Source: Brachybacterium epidermidis
GTDB lineage: Bacteria > Actinomycetota > Actinomycetes > Actinomycetales > Dermabacteraceae
NCBI RefSeq assembly: GCF_015209585.1
Contig: NZ_JADEYR010000009.1
Span: 48,930 to 112,929, forward strand
Reading direction: 5' to 3'
DNA: 64,000 bases
Below the pieces are notes generated by a model that saw nothing but the letters and a program-made list of their open reading frames with translations, was not told the DNA's origin and ran no database searches. The translations under genes were made by a program, and so were the position numbers. Positions 26,243 to 35,736 of the stretch are shown here, one piece after another (the first letter of the stretch is position 1; each line of letters starts with the position of its first letter).

Positions 26243-29200
26243 ATGGCTTCCGCGGACTCCCAGGACTTCGTCCACCTCCACTGTCACACCGACTACTCCC
26301 TGCTGGACGGGGCCGCGAAGATCGACAAACTGGTGGCCGAAACCGCACGTCAGGGCCAGAAGGCGATCGCCATCACGGACCACGGCTACGTGTTCGGCGC
26401 CTACGAGTTCTACCGCGAGGCCACCGCCGCGGGCATCAAGCCGATCATCGGCGTCGAGGCCTACGTGACCCCCGGCACCAGCCGACATGACCGCACCCGC
26501 GTGCAATGGGGCACCAAGCAGCAGCAGGAGGCCGGGGACGACGTCTCCGCCCGCGGTGCCTACACCCACCTCACCCTGCTCTCGCGCACCACCGAGGGCA
26601 TGCACAACCTGTTCCGCCTGGCGTCGTCCGCGTCCCTGGACGGGCAGATGGGCAAGTGGCCCCGGATGGACCGGGAGATCCTCGCAAAGTACGGCAGCGG
26701 GCTGATCGCCTCCACGGGATGCCCCTCCGGTGAGATCCAGACCCGCATCCGCCTGGGCCAGTGGGACGAGGCCATCAAGGCGGCAGGCGAGTACCAGGAC
26801 ATCTTCGGCAAGGAGAACTACTTCGTCGAGCTGATGGACCACGGGCTCACCCTCGAGCAGCGCGTGACCAAGGACCTCATCGCCCTGTCGAAGGAGATCG
26901 GTGCGCCGCTGCTGGCCACCAACGACCTCCACTACGTCACCGAGGCCGATGCGAAGATCCAGGACGCCCTGCTGTGCATCAACTCGGGCTCCACCTTCGA
27001 CACCCCCGGCCGCTTCAAGTTCGACGGCTCCGGCTACTACCTGAAGTCAGCCCAGCAGATGCGCGAGCTGTTCCGGGAGATGCCGGAGGCCTGCGACAAC
27101 ACCCTGCGCGTGGCCGAGATGTGCGACGTGCAGTTCACCACCACCGGTGAGGGCGCCAACTTCATGCCGGTGTTCCCCACCCCGCCCGGGGAGGACGAGC
27201 ACTCCTGGTTCGTCAAGGAGGTCCAGCGGGGACTGGAGTACCGCTACCCCGGTGGCATCCCCGACGAGGTCACGCGCCGCGCGAAGTACGAGGTCGAGGT
27301 GATCACCCAGATGGGGTTCCCCGGCTACTTCCTGGTCGTCTCCGACTTCATCAAGTGGGCCAAGGAGAACGGCATCCGCGTGGGTCCGGGCCGTGGCTCC
27401 GGTGCGGGATCCATGGTCGCCTACGCCATGCGCATCACCGATCTCGACCCCCTCGAGCACGGGCTGCTGTTCGAGCGGTTCCTCAACCCCGACCGCGTCT
27501 CCATGCCCGACTTCGACGTCGACTTCGACGACCGCCGCCGCGGCGAGGTCATCGAGTACGTGGAACGCAAGTACGGCGACGACCGCGTCGCCCAGGTCAT
27601 CACCTACGGCGTGATGAAGACCAAGAACTCCCTCAAGGATGCCGCTCGCGTGCTGGGCTACCCCTACGCGATGGGGGACCGTCTCTCCAAGGCGCTGCCC
27701 CCCACCGTGATGGGCAAGGACATCCCGCTGTCGGGCATCTTCGACCCCGAGCACAAGCGGTACGCGGAGGCCGGCGAGTTCCGCCGCCTCCACGACGAGG
27801 AGCCGGACGTCCAGAAGGTGTTCGACATCGCCAAGGGCGTCGAGGGCCTCACCCGAGGCTGGGGCGTGCATGCCTGCGCGGTGATCATGTCCAGCGAGCC
27901 GCTGATGGACATCATCCCGATGATGCGCCGCCCCTCCGACGGCCAGATCATCACCCAGTTCGACTACCCCACGTGCGAGACCCTGGGCCTGCTGAAGATG
28001 GACTTCCTGGGCCTGCGAAACCTCACCGTGATCTCCGATGCGCTGGTCAACATCGAGCGCAACGGAAAGACCCCGCCGGACCTGGAGACCCTGGGCTTCG
28101 AGGACCCGGCCACCTACGAGCTGATGCAGCGCGGTGACACGCTCGGGGTGTTCCAGCTGGACGGCTCCGGCATGCGCACCCTGCTGCGGCAGATGAAGCC
28201 CGACAAGTTCGGCGACATCACCGCCGTCTCGGCGCTGTACCGCCCCGGTCCGATGGGCATGGGGTCCCACACCAACTACGCGCTGCGCAAGAACGGCCTG
28301 CAGGAGATCACCCCGATCCACCCCGAGCTGGAGGAGCCGCTGGCGGAGATCCTGGGGGAGACCTACGGCGTGCTGGTCTACCAGGAGCAGGTGATGCAGA
28401 CGGCGCAGAAGGTGGCCGGGTACAGCCTGGGACAGGCCGACATCCTGCGCCGCGCGATGGGCAAGAAGAAGAAGGCCGAGCTGGACAAGCAGTTCGTCTC
28501 CTTCGAGGCCGGCATGAGGGAGAAGGGCTACTCCAAGGGGGCGGTCGACGCCCTGTGGGAGACCCTGCTGCCCTTCGCCGACTACGCGTTCAACAAGTCC
28601 CACTCCGCCGCCTACGGCGTGGTCTCCTACTGGACCGCGTACCTCAAGGCGAACTACCCGACCGAGTACATGGCCGCGCTGCTCACCTCCACGCAGGAGA
28701 ACCGCGACCGGCTGGGCCTGTACCTGGGTGACTGCCGGCACCGCGGCATCACGGTGCTGCCGCCGGACGTGAACGAGTCCGACATGTACTTCTCCGCCGT
28801 CGGCAGCGACATCCGCTTCGGGCTGTCCGCGATCCGCAACGTGGGCCACAACGTGGTGGAGGAGATCATCAAGGCGCGCAAGGAGAAGGGCGACTTCACC
28901 TCCTTCACCGACTTCCTGGACAAGGTCTCCCTGACGGTGTGCAACAAGCGCACCATCGAGTCCTTGATCAAGGGCGGGGCGTTCGACTCCCTGGGCGCCA
29001 ACCGCCGCTCCCTGGTGCTGGTGCACGAGGACGCGGTCGACGCCGTGGTGGACGTCAAGCGCAAGGAGGCCCAGGGCCAGTACGACCTGTTCGCCGACAT
29101 GTTCACCGGCGGCGGGCAGGACGGCGCCTCCTCGGGCTCCGCGGCGACCATCACCATCCCGGAGCTGCCGGAGTGGGACCGCAAGGAGAAGCTCGCCTTC

Positions 29201-29809
29201 GAGCGAAACATGCTGGGCCTGTACGTCTCGGACCACCCGTTGTACGGGCTCGAGCACGTGATCGCACAGAACTCGAGCACCTCCATCAGCGCGCTCGCCG
29301 ACGACGGGGCCGTGGAGGACGGCGCCATGGTCACCATCGCCGGGCTGATCACCACATTGGCTCGCAAGACCACCAAGAAGGGCGACATGTGGGCGATCGC
29401 CACGGTGGAGGACCTCGAGGGCTCCATCGACTGCCTGCTGTTCCCCTCCACCTACCAGACCGTCGCCACGGAGCTCGCCGAGGACCTGGTGGTCTCCATG
29501 AAGGGCCGCGTGGACACCTCCAAGGGGATGCCCGAGCTGCGGGTGATGGAGATGACCATCCCCGACACCGGGGGAGGGCCCGACGGGCCGGTCGTGATCT
29601 CCCTGCCCTCGATGCGGGCCACCACCTCGGTCGCCGAGCAGCTGCGGGAGGTGCTCGAGGACAACCCCGGCTCCAGCGAGGTGCGCGTCAAGCTGCGCGA
29701 GCCCGGTCGGGCCACCCTGATGCAGCTGGACAAGCGACTCTCGGTGACTCCCTCGGCCGCACTGTACGCGTCCTTGAAGGCTCTGCTGGGGCCGAGCTGT
29801 CTGCAGTGA
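26243..29809 (+). CDS. dnaE: DNA polymerase III subunit alpha DnaE (DnaE1 type)
   Basis: Catalytic subunit of the replicative polymerase. 1188 residues. N-terminal PHP domain with the metal-binding HLHCHTDYSLLDG and AITDHGYVFGAYEFY motifs. Polymerase palm with GPGRGSGAGSM and PDFDVDFDD (catalytic Asp residues). C-terminal fingers, helix-hairpin-helix region and an OB-fold (VTIAGLITTLARKTTKKGDMWAIATVED). Full-length PHP-containing form, i.e. DnaE1 rather than the DnaE2/ImuC mutagenic paralogue. The ORF opens at 26219, but the ATG at 26243 fits both the leaderless promoter and the family N-terminus. Confidence 0.97.
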   Translation: MASADSQDFVHLHCHTDYSLLDGAAKIDKLVAETARQGQKAIAITDHGYVFGAYEFYREATAAGIKPIIGVEAYVTPGTSRHDRTRVQWGTKQQQEAGDDVSARGAYTHLTLLSRTTEGMHNLFRLASSASLDGQMGKWPRMDREILAKYGSGLIASTGCPSGEIQTRIRLGQWDEAIKAAGEYQDIFGKENYFVELMDHGLTLEQRVTKDLIALSKEIGAPLLATNDLHYVTEADAKIQDALLCINSGSTFDTPGRFKFDGSGYYLKSAQQMRELFREMPEACDNTLRVAEMCDVQFTTTGEGANFMPVFPTPPGEDEHSWFVKEVQRGLEYRYPGGIPDEVTRRAKYEVEVITQMGFPGYFLVVSDFIKWAKENGIRVGPGRGSGAGSMVAYAMRITDLDPLEHGLLFERFLNPDRVSMPDFDVDFDDRRRGEVIEYVERKYGDDRVAQVITYGVMKTKNSLKDAARVLGYPYAMGDRLSKALPPTVMGKDIPLSGIFDPEHKRYAEAGEFRRLHDEEPDVQKVFDIAKGVEGLTRGWGVHACAVIMSSEPLMDIIPMMRRPSDGQIITQFDYPTCETLGLLKMDFLGLRNLTVISDALVNIERNGKTPPDLETLGFEDPATYELMQRGDTLGVFQLDGSGMRTLLRQMKPDKFGDITAVSALYRPGPMGMGSHTNYALRKNGLQEITPIHPELEEPLAEILGETYGVLVYQEQVMQTAQKVAGYSLGQADILRRAMGKKKKAELDKQFVSFEAGMREKGYSKGAVDALWETLLPFADYAFNKSHSAAYGVVSYWTAYLKANYPTEYMAALLTSTQENRDRLGLYLGDCRHRGITVLPPDVNESDMYFSAVGSDIRFGLSAIRNVGHNVVEEIIKARKEKGDFTSFTDFLDKVSLTVCNKRTIESLIKGGAFDSLGANRRSLVLVHEDAVDAVVDVKRKEAQGQYDLFADMFTGGGQDGASSGSAATITIPELPEWDRKEKLAFERNMLGLYVSDHPLYGLEHVIAQNSSTSISALADDGAVEDGAMVTIAGLITTLARKTTKKGDMWAIATVEDLEGSIDCLLFPSTYQTVATELAEDLVVSMKGRVDTSKGMPELRVMEMTIPDTGGGPDGPVVISLPSMRATTSVAEQLREVLEDNPGSSEVRVKLREPGRATLMQLDKRLSVTPSAALYASLKALLGPSCLQ

Positions 29810-29821
29810 TGCGGGCCCGCA

Positions 29822-29889
29822 GCGATGAGCGGCGCAGGGCGATGAAGGGCGCAGAGCGATGACGGGCCCGCCGCGATGACGGTGCTGCG
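29822..29889 (+). repeat. 17-nt tandem repeats carrying GCGATGA motifs
   Basis: GCGATGA occurs at 29822, 29839, 29856 and 29873, exactly 17 bases apart, as part of imperfect 17-nt units filling the dnaE-to-EEP gap. Each holds an ATG; the last is the start codon of the next gene, and the first, although in frame with it, meets a TGA after six codons. Confidence 0.8.
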
Positions 29890-30685
29890 CCTGGCCACCT
29901 ACAACATCCGCCACGGGGCCGGTGCCGACGGCAGGCTCGACCTCGCGCGCACCGCAGCGACGATCGCGTCGCTGGGGGCCGATGCGGTCGGCCTGCAGGA
30001 GGTCGACGACGCCTACGGTGCCCGGTCCGGGTTCGAGGACCAGGCGTCCCGCCTCGCCGCGCGGCTGGGTGGGCAGGTGCGGTTCGGCGCGCTCATCGAC
30101 CGCGACCCCGCCGAGCCGGGCGGCCGACGCCGACGGTACGGCCTGGCACTGCTGAGCCGCACCGAGATCATCGAGCACCACCTGCACCCGCTGCCCGCGG
30201 ATCCCGACCGTCCCGGCCCCCGCGAGCCCCGCGGTCTGCTGACGGCGCGGGTGGCGGGTGCCGAGTCGCTCCACCTGCTGCTCACCCACCTCGACAACCG
30301 CGACCCTCGGCACCGCGCGGCGCAGGTGCGGGGCATCCTCCAGCACGCCGAGGCGCTCGACGGGCCGGCCGCACTGCTGGGCGACATGAACGCGGATCCG
30401 TCCGCACCCGAGCTCGCCCAGCTGGCCGCCGCCGGATGGCGGGATGCGGCATGGGAGGCGGCGGGCCGCAGCGCGCCCTCCCCGTGGCGCACGATCCTCA
30501 CGGCCGCACTGCCTGCCGCACTGCCCTGGACGGCCCGCACGGTCCGCGCCACCCACCCCGCGCGCCTGCCGCGGCGCCGGATCGACTCGATCTGGGTGCG
30601 CGGGGATCTCGAGGTGAGAGGCCTGGAGGTGGCACCCTCGCGCGCCTCGGACCACCGTCCGGTGGTGGCGACCATCCGGGTGTGA
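29876..30685 (+). CDS. Endonuclease/exonuclease/phosphatase (EEP) family hydrolase
   Basis: 269 residues with a complete EEP fold: LRLATYNIRHGAG, GLQEVDDAYG (metal-binding Glu), LLLTHLDNRD, LLGDMNADPSAPE (catalytic Asp/Asn), RRIDSIWV and the terminal SDHRPVV with its catalytic His. No signal peptide. Substrates of such proteins range from phosphodiesters to sugar phosphates and DNA; none can be assigned. It starts at the last of four 17-nt repeat units downstream of dnaE and may be co-transcribed with it. Confidence 0.9.
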   Translation: MTVLRLATYNIRHGAGADGRLDLARTAATIASLGADAVGLQEVDDAYGARSGFEDQASRLAARLGGQVRFGALIDRDPAEPGGRRRRYGLALLSRTEIIEHHLHPLPADPDRPGPREPRGLLTARVAGAESLHLLLTHLDNRDPRHRAAQVRGILQHAEALDGPAALLGDMNADPSAPELAQLAAAGWRDAAWEAAGRSAPSPWRTILTAALPAALPWTARTVRATHPARLPRRRIDSIWVRGDLEVRGLEVAPSRASDHRPVVATIRV

Positions 30686-30719
30686 GAGCCGCCGCACCGC
30701 TGCGCGCTGCTCCAGCAAC

Positions 30720-30725
30720 TACGGT
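30720..30725 (+). promoter_or_regulatory. Predicted -10 box (TACGGT), leaderless
   Basis: TACGGT ends six bases before the acyl-CoA dehydrogenase ATG at 30732; there is no ribosome binding site between them. Confidence 0.5.
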
Positions 30726-30731
30726 GGATCC

Positions 30732-31988
30732 ATGAACGACGCCGCTGCTGAGACCCCCACCGACCATCGGATCGCCCCCGATCGCACCGCCCCTGCGGAC
30801 CTGTCCGCGGACGCCTTCCTGCCCGACGCCCTGCTGGAGACGCTGCGCGAGCGTGCCGTCACCCACGACCGGGAGAACACCTTCCCCGAGCAGGACCTCG
30901 CCGACCTCCGCGACCGCGGCTACCTGCGGCTACTGGTGCCCACGGCGCTGGGCGGCCTCGGCGGGAGCCTGCTGCAGGCCTCCCGCATCCAGCGCCGGCT
31001 GGCGCAGGCCGCACCCGCCACGGCGCTGTCCATGAACATGCACCTGGTGGTCACAGGCGCGGCCCTGCACGCCCACCGACTGGGGGCCGACTCCGGGCGC
31101 GCGATCCTCGAGGACGCCGCCGACGACCGCCTGTTCGCCTTCGGCATCTCCGAAGCGGGCAACGAGGCGATGCTGTTCGACTCCTCGACCAGTGCCGAGC
31201 CCCAGGACGACGGCAGCTACCGGGTGACCGGCACCAAGATCTTCACCTCCCTGGCCCCGGTGTGGGACCGTCTGGTGGTCCACGGCCGGGACACCAGCGC
31301 CGCCGAGGACGATCCGCGCCTGGTGTTCGGGTTGCTCGAGCGCACCGATGCCGTCGAGGTCAAGGACGACTGGGACACCCACGGCATGCGTGCCTCCCAG
31401 TCCCGCACCACCCGCCTGCACCAGGCGCCCGTGACCGCCGACCGGGTGATCACCACCACCGGGGTGGGCCCCAACCAGGATCCCTTCGTGATGGGCATCT
31501 TCGGTGCCTTCGAGCTGCTGATCGCCTCGGTGTACACCGGCATCGCCGAGCGGGCGATCCAGGTGGGCGCCCAGGTCGCCACCACCCGCAGGAGCGTCAC
31601 CCGCGGCATCGTCCACGCGGACGACCCCGACCTCCGCTGGCGCCTGGCGGATGCGGCCATCGGCGTGGACGGCGCCGTGCTGCAGATCGAGAAGGTGATG
31701 GCGGACCTCGACGCTCTGGGCACCGGTCAGAGCGGACCGGGCCTGACCGACCACGGACCACGCTGGTTCCTGCACTTCTCCGGCGTGAAGTCCCGCGCCA
31801 GCGAGACCGCGATCGCAGCCGTCGACCAGGTGCTGCGCGCCAGCGGCGGCTCCCACTACTTCCGCCGCAGCGAGCTGGAGCGCCTCTCGCGCGACGTGCG
31901 CGCGGCCATGTACCACCCCTCTGACGAGGAGTCGGTGCACGCCTCCTACGCGAAGGCGCTGCTGGGCGAGGTGGGATCCGAGCGCTGA
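30732..31988 (+). CDS. Acyl-CoA dehydrogenase family flavoprotein
   Basis: 418 residues. N-terminal helical domain (REN..FPEQDLADLRDRGYLRLLVPTALGG), FAD/substrate loop FAFGISEAGNEAM (ACAD family signature), beta domain GSYRVTGTKIFTSLAPVWDRLVVHG, and a helical C-terminal domain. The active-site Glu of classical ACADs is not obvious, so it could also act as a flavin monooxygenase-type member of the superfamily. Usual role would be alpha,beta-oxidation of an acyl-CoA; the substrate is unknown. Stand-alone gene with its own leaderless promoter and a shared terminator at the 3' end. Confidence 0.87.
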   Translation: MNDAAAETPTDHRIAPDRTAPADLSADAFLPDALLETLRERAVTHDRENTFPEQDLADLRDRGYLRLLVPTALGGLGGSLLQASRIQRRLAQAAPATALSMNMHLVVTGAALHAHRLGADSGRAILEDAADDRLFAFGISEAGNEAMLFDSSTSAEPQDDGSYRVTGTKIFTSLAPVWDRLVVHGRDTSAAEDDPRLVFGLLERTDAVEVKDDWDTHGMRASQSRTTRLHQAPVTADRVITTTGVGPNQDPFVMGIFGAFELLIASVYTGIAERAIQVGAQVATTRRSVTRGIVHADDPDLRWRLADAAIGVDGAVLQIEKVMADLDALGTGQSGPGLTDHGPRWFLHFSGVKSRASETAIAAVDQVLRASGGSHYFRRSELERLSRDVRAAMYHPSDEESVHASYAKALLGEVGSER

Positions 31989-32017
31989 GCCGCCGCGCTG
32001 CACGTCTGCGCGGCGGC
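31989..32017. terminator. Bidirectional hairpin between convergent genes
   Basis: GCCGCCGCGC (31989-31998) and GCGCGGCGGC (32008-32017) are perfect reverse complements around a nine-base loop. It fills most of the 36-base gap between the stops of the acyl-CoA dehydrogenase and pfkA, so it can terminate both. Confidence 0.75.
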
Positions 32018-32024
32018 GGGCCGC

Positions 32025-33053
32025 TCAGCCGAACAGCACCTTGGCCTCCTCCCAGCGGGCGCGGGGAACGGACTTCAGGGAGTTGATCGCCTCGGTCAGG
32101 GGCACATCGACGATCTCCGTGCCGCGCAGCGCCACCATCCGGCCGAAGCCGTTGTTGTGGACCAGGTCCACGGCGGCGGTGCCCAGGCGGGTGGCGAGCA
32201 CCCGGTCGTAGCCGGTGGGCTCTCCGCCGCGCTGGATGTGGCCCAGCACCGTGGCCCGCGACTCGATGCCCAGGCGCTCCTCGATCAGGGGTGCCAGCAC
32301 CTCCGCCACACCGCCGAAGCGGGGGCGGCCGAACTCGTCCAGCTCGTAGTTCATGAAGCCCTCCGGGGCGTCCTTGGGCACGTAGCCCTCCGCCACCACC
32401 ACCAGCGGGGCACGACCGCGGTCCCAGGCCGACTTCACGTAGGCGCAGATCTCGTCGATCGTCAGCGGGAACTCGGGCAGGGCGATCACGTGGGCACCGG
32501 CCGCCATGCCGGAGTGCAGCGCGATCCAGCCCACCGAGCGGCCCATCACCTCGGCCACCATGCAGCGGTGGTGGGAGTCACCGGTCATGCGCAGGCGGTC
32601 CAGGGACTCGGTGGCGATCTCCACGGCGGTGTTGAAGCCGAAGGTGTAGTCGGTGGCGTCCAGGTCGTTGTCCACCGTCTTGGGGACGCCCACCACCGGG
32701 ATCCCCGCCTCGTACAGCCGGTTCGCGGTGAACAGGGTGCCGTCGCCACCGATGGCGATGATGCCGTCGATGTCGTTGTCGTCCATGTGCCGACGCACGA
32801 TCGCAGCGCCGTCCTCCCCGTCGTGGAAGGGGTTGGAGCGGGAAGTCCCCAGGATCGTGCCGCCGATGCGGCCGATGCCGCGCACCCGACGTCGGGGGAG
32901 GGTCATATAGTCGTTGTCGATGACACCGCGCCAGCCGTCCCTGTAGCCGATGAACTCGTCCTCGAACAGCTTGTCGCCCTTGATGACGACACCGCGGATG
33001 ACCGCGTTCAGGCCCGGGCAGTCGCCCCCGGAGGTCAGGATCCCGATCTTCAT
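32025..33053 (-). CDS. pfkA: 6-phosphofructokinase (ATP-dependent, subgroup III type)
   Basis: Phosphorylates fructose-6-phosphate to the 1,6-bisphosphate in glycolysis. 342 residues: ILTSGGDCPGLNAVIRG (nucleotide loop), GRIGGTILGTSR, IAIGGDGTLFTANRL and VPKTVDNDLDATDYTFGF with catalytic TVDND. The Gly in GGDG (position 104 in E. coli numbering) is typical of ATP users, while the Lys in PKTVDND (position 124) is shared with PPi-type enzymes; this G/K pairing is known in actinobacterial ATP-PFKs. Convergent with the dehydrogenase. A TAGAGT box at 33100-33095 is a possible promoter. Confidence 0.95.
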   Translation of the reverse strand: MKIGILTSGGDCPGLNAVIRGVVIKGDKLFEDEFIGYRDGWRGVIDNDYMTLPRRRVRGIGRIGGTILGTSRSNPFHDGEDGAAIVRRHMDDNDIDGIIAIGGDGTLFTANRLYEAGIPVVGVPKTVDNDLDATDYTFGFNTAVEIATESLDRLRMTGDSHHRCMVAEVMGRSVGWIALHSGMAAGAHVIALPEFPLTIDEICAYVKSAWDRGRAPLVVVAEGYVPKDAPEGFMNYELDEFGRPRFGGVAEVLAPLIEERLGIESRATVLGHIQRGGEPTGYDRVLATRLGTAAVDLVHNNGFGRMVALRGTEIVDVPLTEAINSLKSVPRARWEEAKVLFG

Positions 33054-33191
33054 GGGGTGCGCTCTCGCTTCCGTCTCGTCGACTGGTCACCGCCACTCTA
33101 CGGTCGATCCGGAACGATGCCGAAGTTCAGACGTCCCGCGGCCAACGCGCGGTAACAGCCCGGTGAACAGCTCGGACATCTGCCGGGAACG

Positions 33192-33231
33192 CCAGCGGCG
33201 CGAGACCCTCGGAAGAGTCTCGCGCCGCTGG
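33192..33231 (-). terminator. Strong hairpin downstream of the flotillin gene
   Basis: CCAGCGGCGCGAGAC (33192-33206) is the exact reverse complement of 33217-33231, a 15-pair stem with a ten-base loop, 22 bases after the flotillin stop. It also shields pfkA from read-through. The remaining bases between here and the pfkA start hold the likely pfkA promoter. Confidence 0.8.
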
Positions 33232-33252
33232 TCCCGATCGGTCCGTGGACCC

Positions 33253-34785
33253 TCAGGACCGGGAGGGGTCCTGAGCGTCCCGCTGCTCCTGCTCCTGCTC
33301 GGCCTGGGCACGCACGTCGCGACCGCCCTGGGACGCCCGGGCGAGGGTGTCCTGGAAGTCGACGCCGGTGGTGGACTTGACCATCTCCAGCACCTGGGCC
33401 AGGCCCACGGAGATGTTCTGCCCGATCTTGGCCTCGCCGTCGGTGGAGAACACCGAGAGGCTGTCGATGTTGGAGTACGGGGAGGCGAGCTCCCCCGCCA
33501 CCTGCGGCAGCACCTCGAGCACCTGGGACAGCACGGCGGCGTCGTTGAACTGCTTGTACGCCTCGGCGCGGGCACGGGTGGCCTCGGCCTCCGCGGTGCC
33601 GCGGGCCAGGATCGCGGCGGCCTCGGCCTCGCCCTTGGCGCGCAGCGAGTCGGCCTCGGCCTGGCCCTCCAGGCGCACCGCCTCGGCATCCTTCGAGCGG
33701 CGCTGCAGCTCGACCTCGGCCTCGGCGCGGCCGCGAGCCTCGATGGCGAACGCCTCCGCCTCCGAGGACACCTTGCGGGCCTCGGCGCGGTTGCGCTCGT
33801 CGGTGAGCTGGGCCTCCGACTCGGCCACGCGGGCGTACTTCTTGGAGTCCGCGTCCTGCTGCTCGGCGTAGCGCTTGGCCTCGGCCGGCTTGTGGACCTC
33901 CGCGATCAGCTGCTTCTCGCGCAGGTCGTTGTTGCGGATCGCGATCATCTCCTCCTGCTCGATGATCCGCTGCTGCTGTGCAGCGCGGGCCAGCGGGCCG
34001 GAGGCGTCCGCGACGGCCTGGCGGGCGTCGGTCTGCTCCTTGATCTCGGCCTGGCGCAGGTCGAAGGCCTGCTTCGACTCGGCCTCGGCCTGCAGGTTGA
34101 GGTTCTTGGCCTCGGTGGCCTCACGGCCGGCGTTGGACTCGGCGATCGCAGCGGTCTTGGCCACCAGGGCGGCCTCGGGACGGCCCCAGTCGCGCAGGTA
34201 GGAGCCGTCGTCCTCGATCGCGGAGATCTGGAAGGTGTCGATCACCAGGCCCTGGTTGTTCATCGAGTGCTCGGCCTCGGCCTGCACCTGGGCGGCGAAG
34301 GAGGCGCGGTCACGGATGATCTGCTCCACCGACAGGGTGCCCACCACGGCGCGCAGGGTGCCGGAGAGGATCTCCTGGGTGTAGTGGTCGATCTGCTTCT
34401 GCTGGTCCAGGAATCGCTGGGCGGCCTTGCGCACGTCGTTGACGTTGCCGCCCACCTTCACCTGCGCCACCCCGCGCAGGCGAAGGAAGATGCCGTTCAT
34501 CGAGTAGCCCTCGACCTCCACCGGGATCTGCCGGGAGGACAGGCTCAGCACGAAGGCGCGGTCGAAGATGGGCCGCACGATCGCGCGCCCGCCGATGATC
34601 ACCCGCGCACTGCCGGACTCCAGGTCGATGTCCCCGGTGGGGGAGGTCTTGGCGTTGCGGCCGGTGATGATCAGCGCCTCGTTCGGTGCCGCGATGCGGT
34701 AGCTGCGCAGCAGGATCCCCAGCAGGATCAGCACCGCGACGACGGCGATCGCGACCACGAGGAGTATCGGCATCAGTGTTTCCAT
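33253..34785 (-). CDS. Flotillin/SPFH domain membrane protein (YuaG/FloT-like)
   Basis: 510 residues: N-terminal membrane segment (about 5-27), SPFH/band-7 domain (about 30-210: RSYRIAAPNEALIITGRN...LRGVAQVKVGG), then a long helical flotillin domain rich in EA repeats (about 215-420: AEAKNLNLQAEAESKQAF; ARGRAEAEVELQRRS), and a C-terminal region ending in a Gln/Glu-rich tail. Flotillins form large cage-like oligomers in membrane microdomains. A partner NfeD-like gene, often adjacent, is absent. The ATG is preceded by GAGGGGAACCG. Confidence 0.92.
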   Translation of the reverse strand: METLMPILLVVAIAVVAVLILLGILLRSYRIAAPNEALIITGRNAKTSPTGDIDLESGSARVIIGGRAIVRPIFDRAFVLSLSSRQIPVEVEGYSMNGIFLRLRGVAQVKVGGNVNDVRKAAQRFLDQQKQIDHYTQEILSGTLRAVVGTLSVEQIIRDRASFAAQVQAEAEHSMNNQGLVIDTFQISAIEDDGSYLRDWGRPEAALVAKTAAIAESNAGREATEAKNLNLQAEAESKQAFDLRQAEIKEQTDARQAVADASGPLARAAQQQRIIEQEEMIAIRNNDLREKQLIAEVHKPAEAKRYAEQQDADSKKYARVAESEAQLTDERNRAEARKVSSEAEAFAIEARGRAEAEVELQRRSKDAEAVRLEGQAEADSLRAKGEAEAAAILARGTAEAEATRARAEAYKQFNDAAVLSQVLEVLPQVAGELASPYSNIDSLSVFSTDGEAKIGQNISVGLAQVLEMVKSTTGVDFQDTLARASQGGRDVRAQAEQEQEQRDAQDPSRS

Positions 34786-34859
34786 CGGTTCCCCTCAGTC
34801 GGTTCAGGCATGCGGTGGTCATTGTCCCATCGCGCGGGCTGTGCTGCGGCCCGATCGGC

Positions 34860-35729
34860 TCACTTCATGCCGGTCGAGGCGATGCCCTGGACGATCTGAC
34901 GCTGGAAGACCAGGAAGCAGATCAGCACCGGGACCATCGAGACCACGGCGATGGCCAGCACCAGGTTGAAGGGCACCACCTCCTGGCTGGCGAAGCGCTG
35001 CAGCGCCACCGGCAGGGTGCGGGTGCGCTCGTTGGTCACCACCAGCGGCCACAGGAAGTCGTTCCAGCGCCACAGCACCGAGAAGATCGTCAGCACCGCC
35101 AGGGCCGGCTTGCACAGCGGCAGCACGATGCGCCAGAAGATCCCGAACTCGCGTGCGCCGTCGATGCGGGCGGAGTCGATCAGCTCGTCGGGCAGCGTGA
35201 GCATGTACTGGCGCAGCAGGAACACACCGGTGGGGGTGGCGATGGCCGGCAGGATCACGCCCCACAGGGAGTTGGTCAGCCCCAGGCTCGCCGTCACCTG
35301 GTAGACGGGGATCAGGATCACCTGCAGGGGGATCATGATGGTGGCCAGGGTGACCAGGAACAGGACGTTCTTGCCGCGGAAGTTGTACCGCGAGAGCGCA
35401 TAGGCGGCCATCGAGTTGATGGCCAGGGTGAGCAGGGTGGCCACCACCACCACGATCACGCTGTTGGAGAGGTACCGCAGCACGTCGAAGCCGGTCAGCG
35501 CCGTGGAGTAGTTCTCCGGATGCCACGAACGGGGGATCAGCGTGGGTGGGCGCTGGGCCAGCTCCGACTGGTTCTTGAAGGAGCCCAGCACCGTCCACAC
35601 CAGGGGGATCAGCACCAGCAGGGCCAGTGCCGTGAGGTTCACGGTGCGCACCACTGCGGCGGGGCGCACCTTCCGGTGGGAGGTGGAGGTCCAGGTGGAG
35701 GGCTTGGAGGAGTTGCTCGAGATGCTCAT
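34860..35729 (-). CDS. Carbohydrate ABC transporter permease (MalG/UgpE type)
   Basis: 289 residues with six membrane segments, the second permease of a binding-protein-dependent sugar importer. The cytoplasmic EAA loop, IDSARIDGAREFGIFWRIVLPLCKPAL, which docks on the ATPase, is present at about 190-215. The N-terminal tail is Ser/Thr-rich. It sits seven bases after the first permease in the order binding protein-permease-permease. No ATPase gene is nearby, so it probably uses a shared MsiK-like ATPase encoded elsewhere, as is common in actinobacteria. Confidence 0.93.
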   Translation of the reverse strand: MSISSNSSKPSTWTSTSHRKVRPAAVVRTVNLTALALLVLIPLVWTVLGSFKNQSELAQRPPTLIPRSWHPENYSTALTGFDVLRYLSNSVIVVVVATLLTLAINSMAAYALSRYNFRGKNVLFLVTLATIMIPLQVILIPVYQVTASLGLTNSLWGVILPAIATPTGVFLLRQYMLTLPDELIDSARIDGAREFGIFWRIVLPLCKPALAVLTIFSVLWRWNDFLWPLVVTNERTRTLPVALQRFASQEVVPFNLVLAIAVVSMVPVLICFLVFQRQIVQGIASTGMK

Positions 35730-35736
35730 GGTCTGC

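Noticed and set aside
27047..30718. 1223-codon open frame on the minus strand opposite dnaE and the EEP gene
   Set aside because: Composed of Gly/Val/His/Arg/Gln-rich low-complexity sequence with no domains; a classic antisense shadow of high-GC codons in dnaE.
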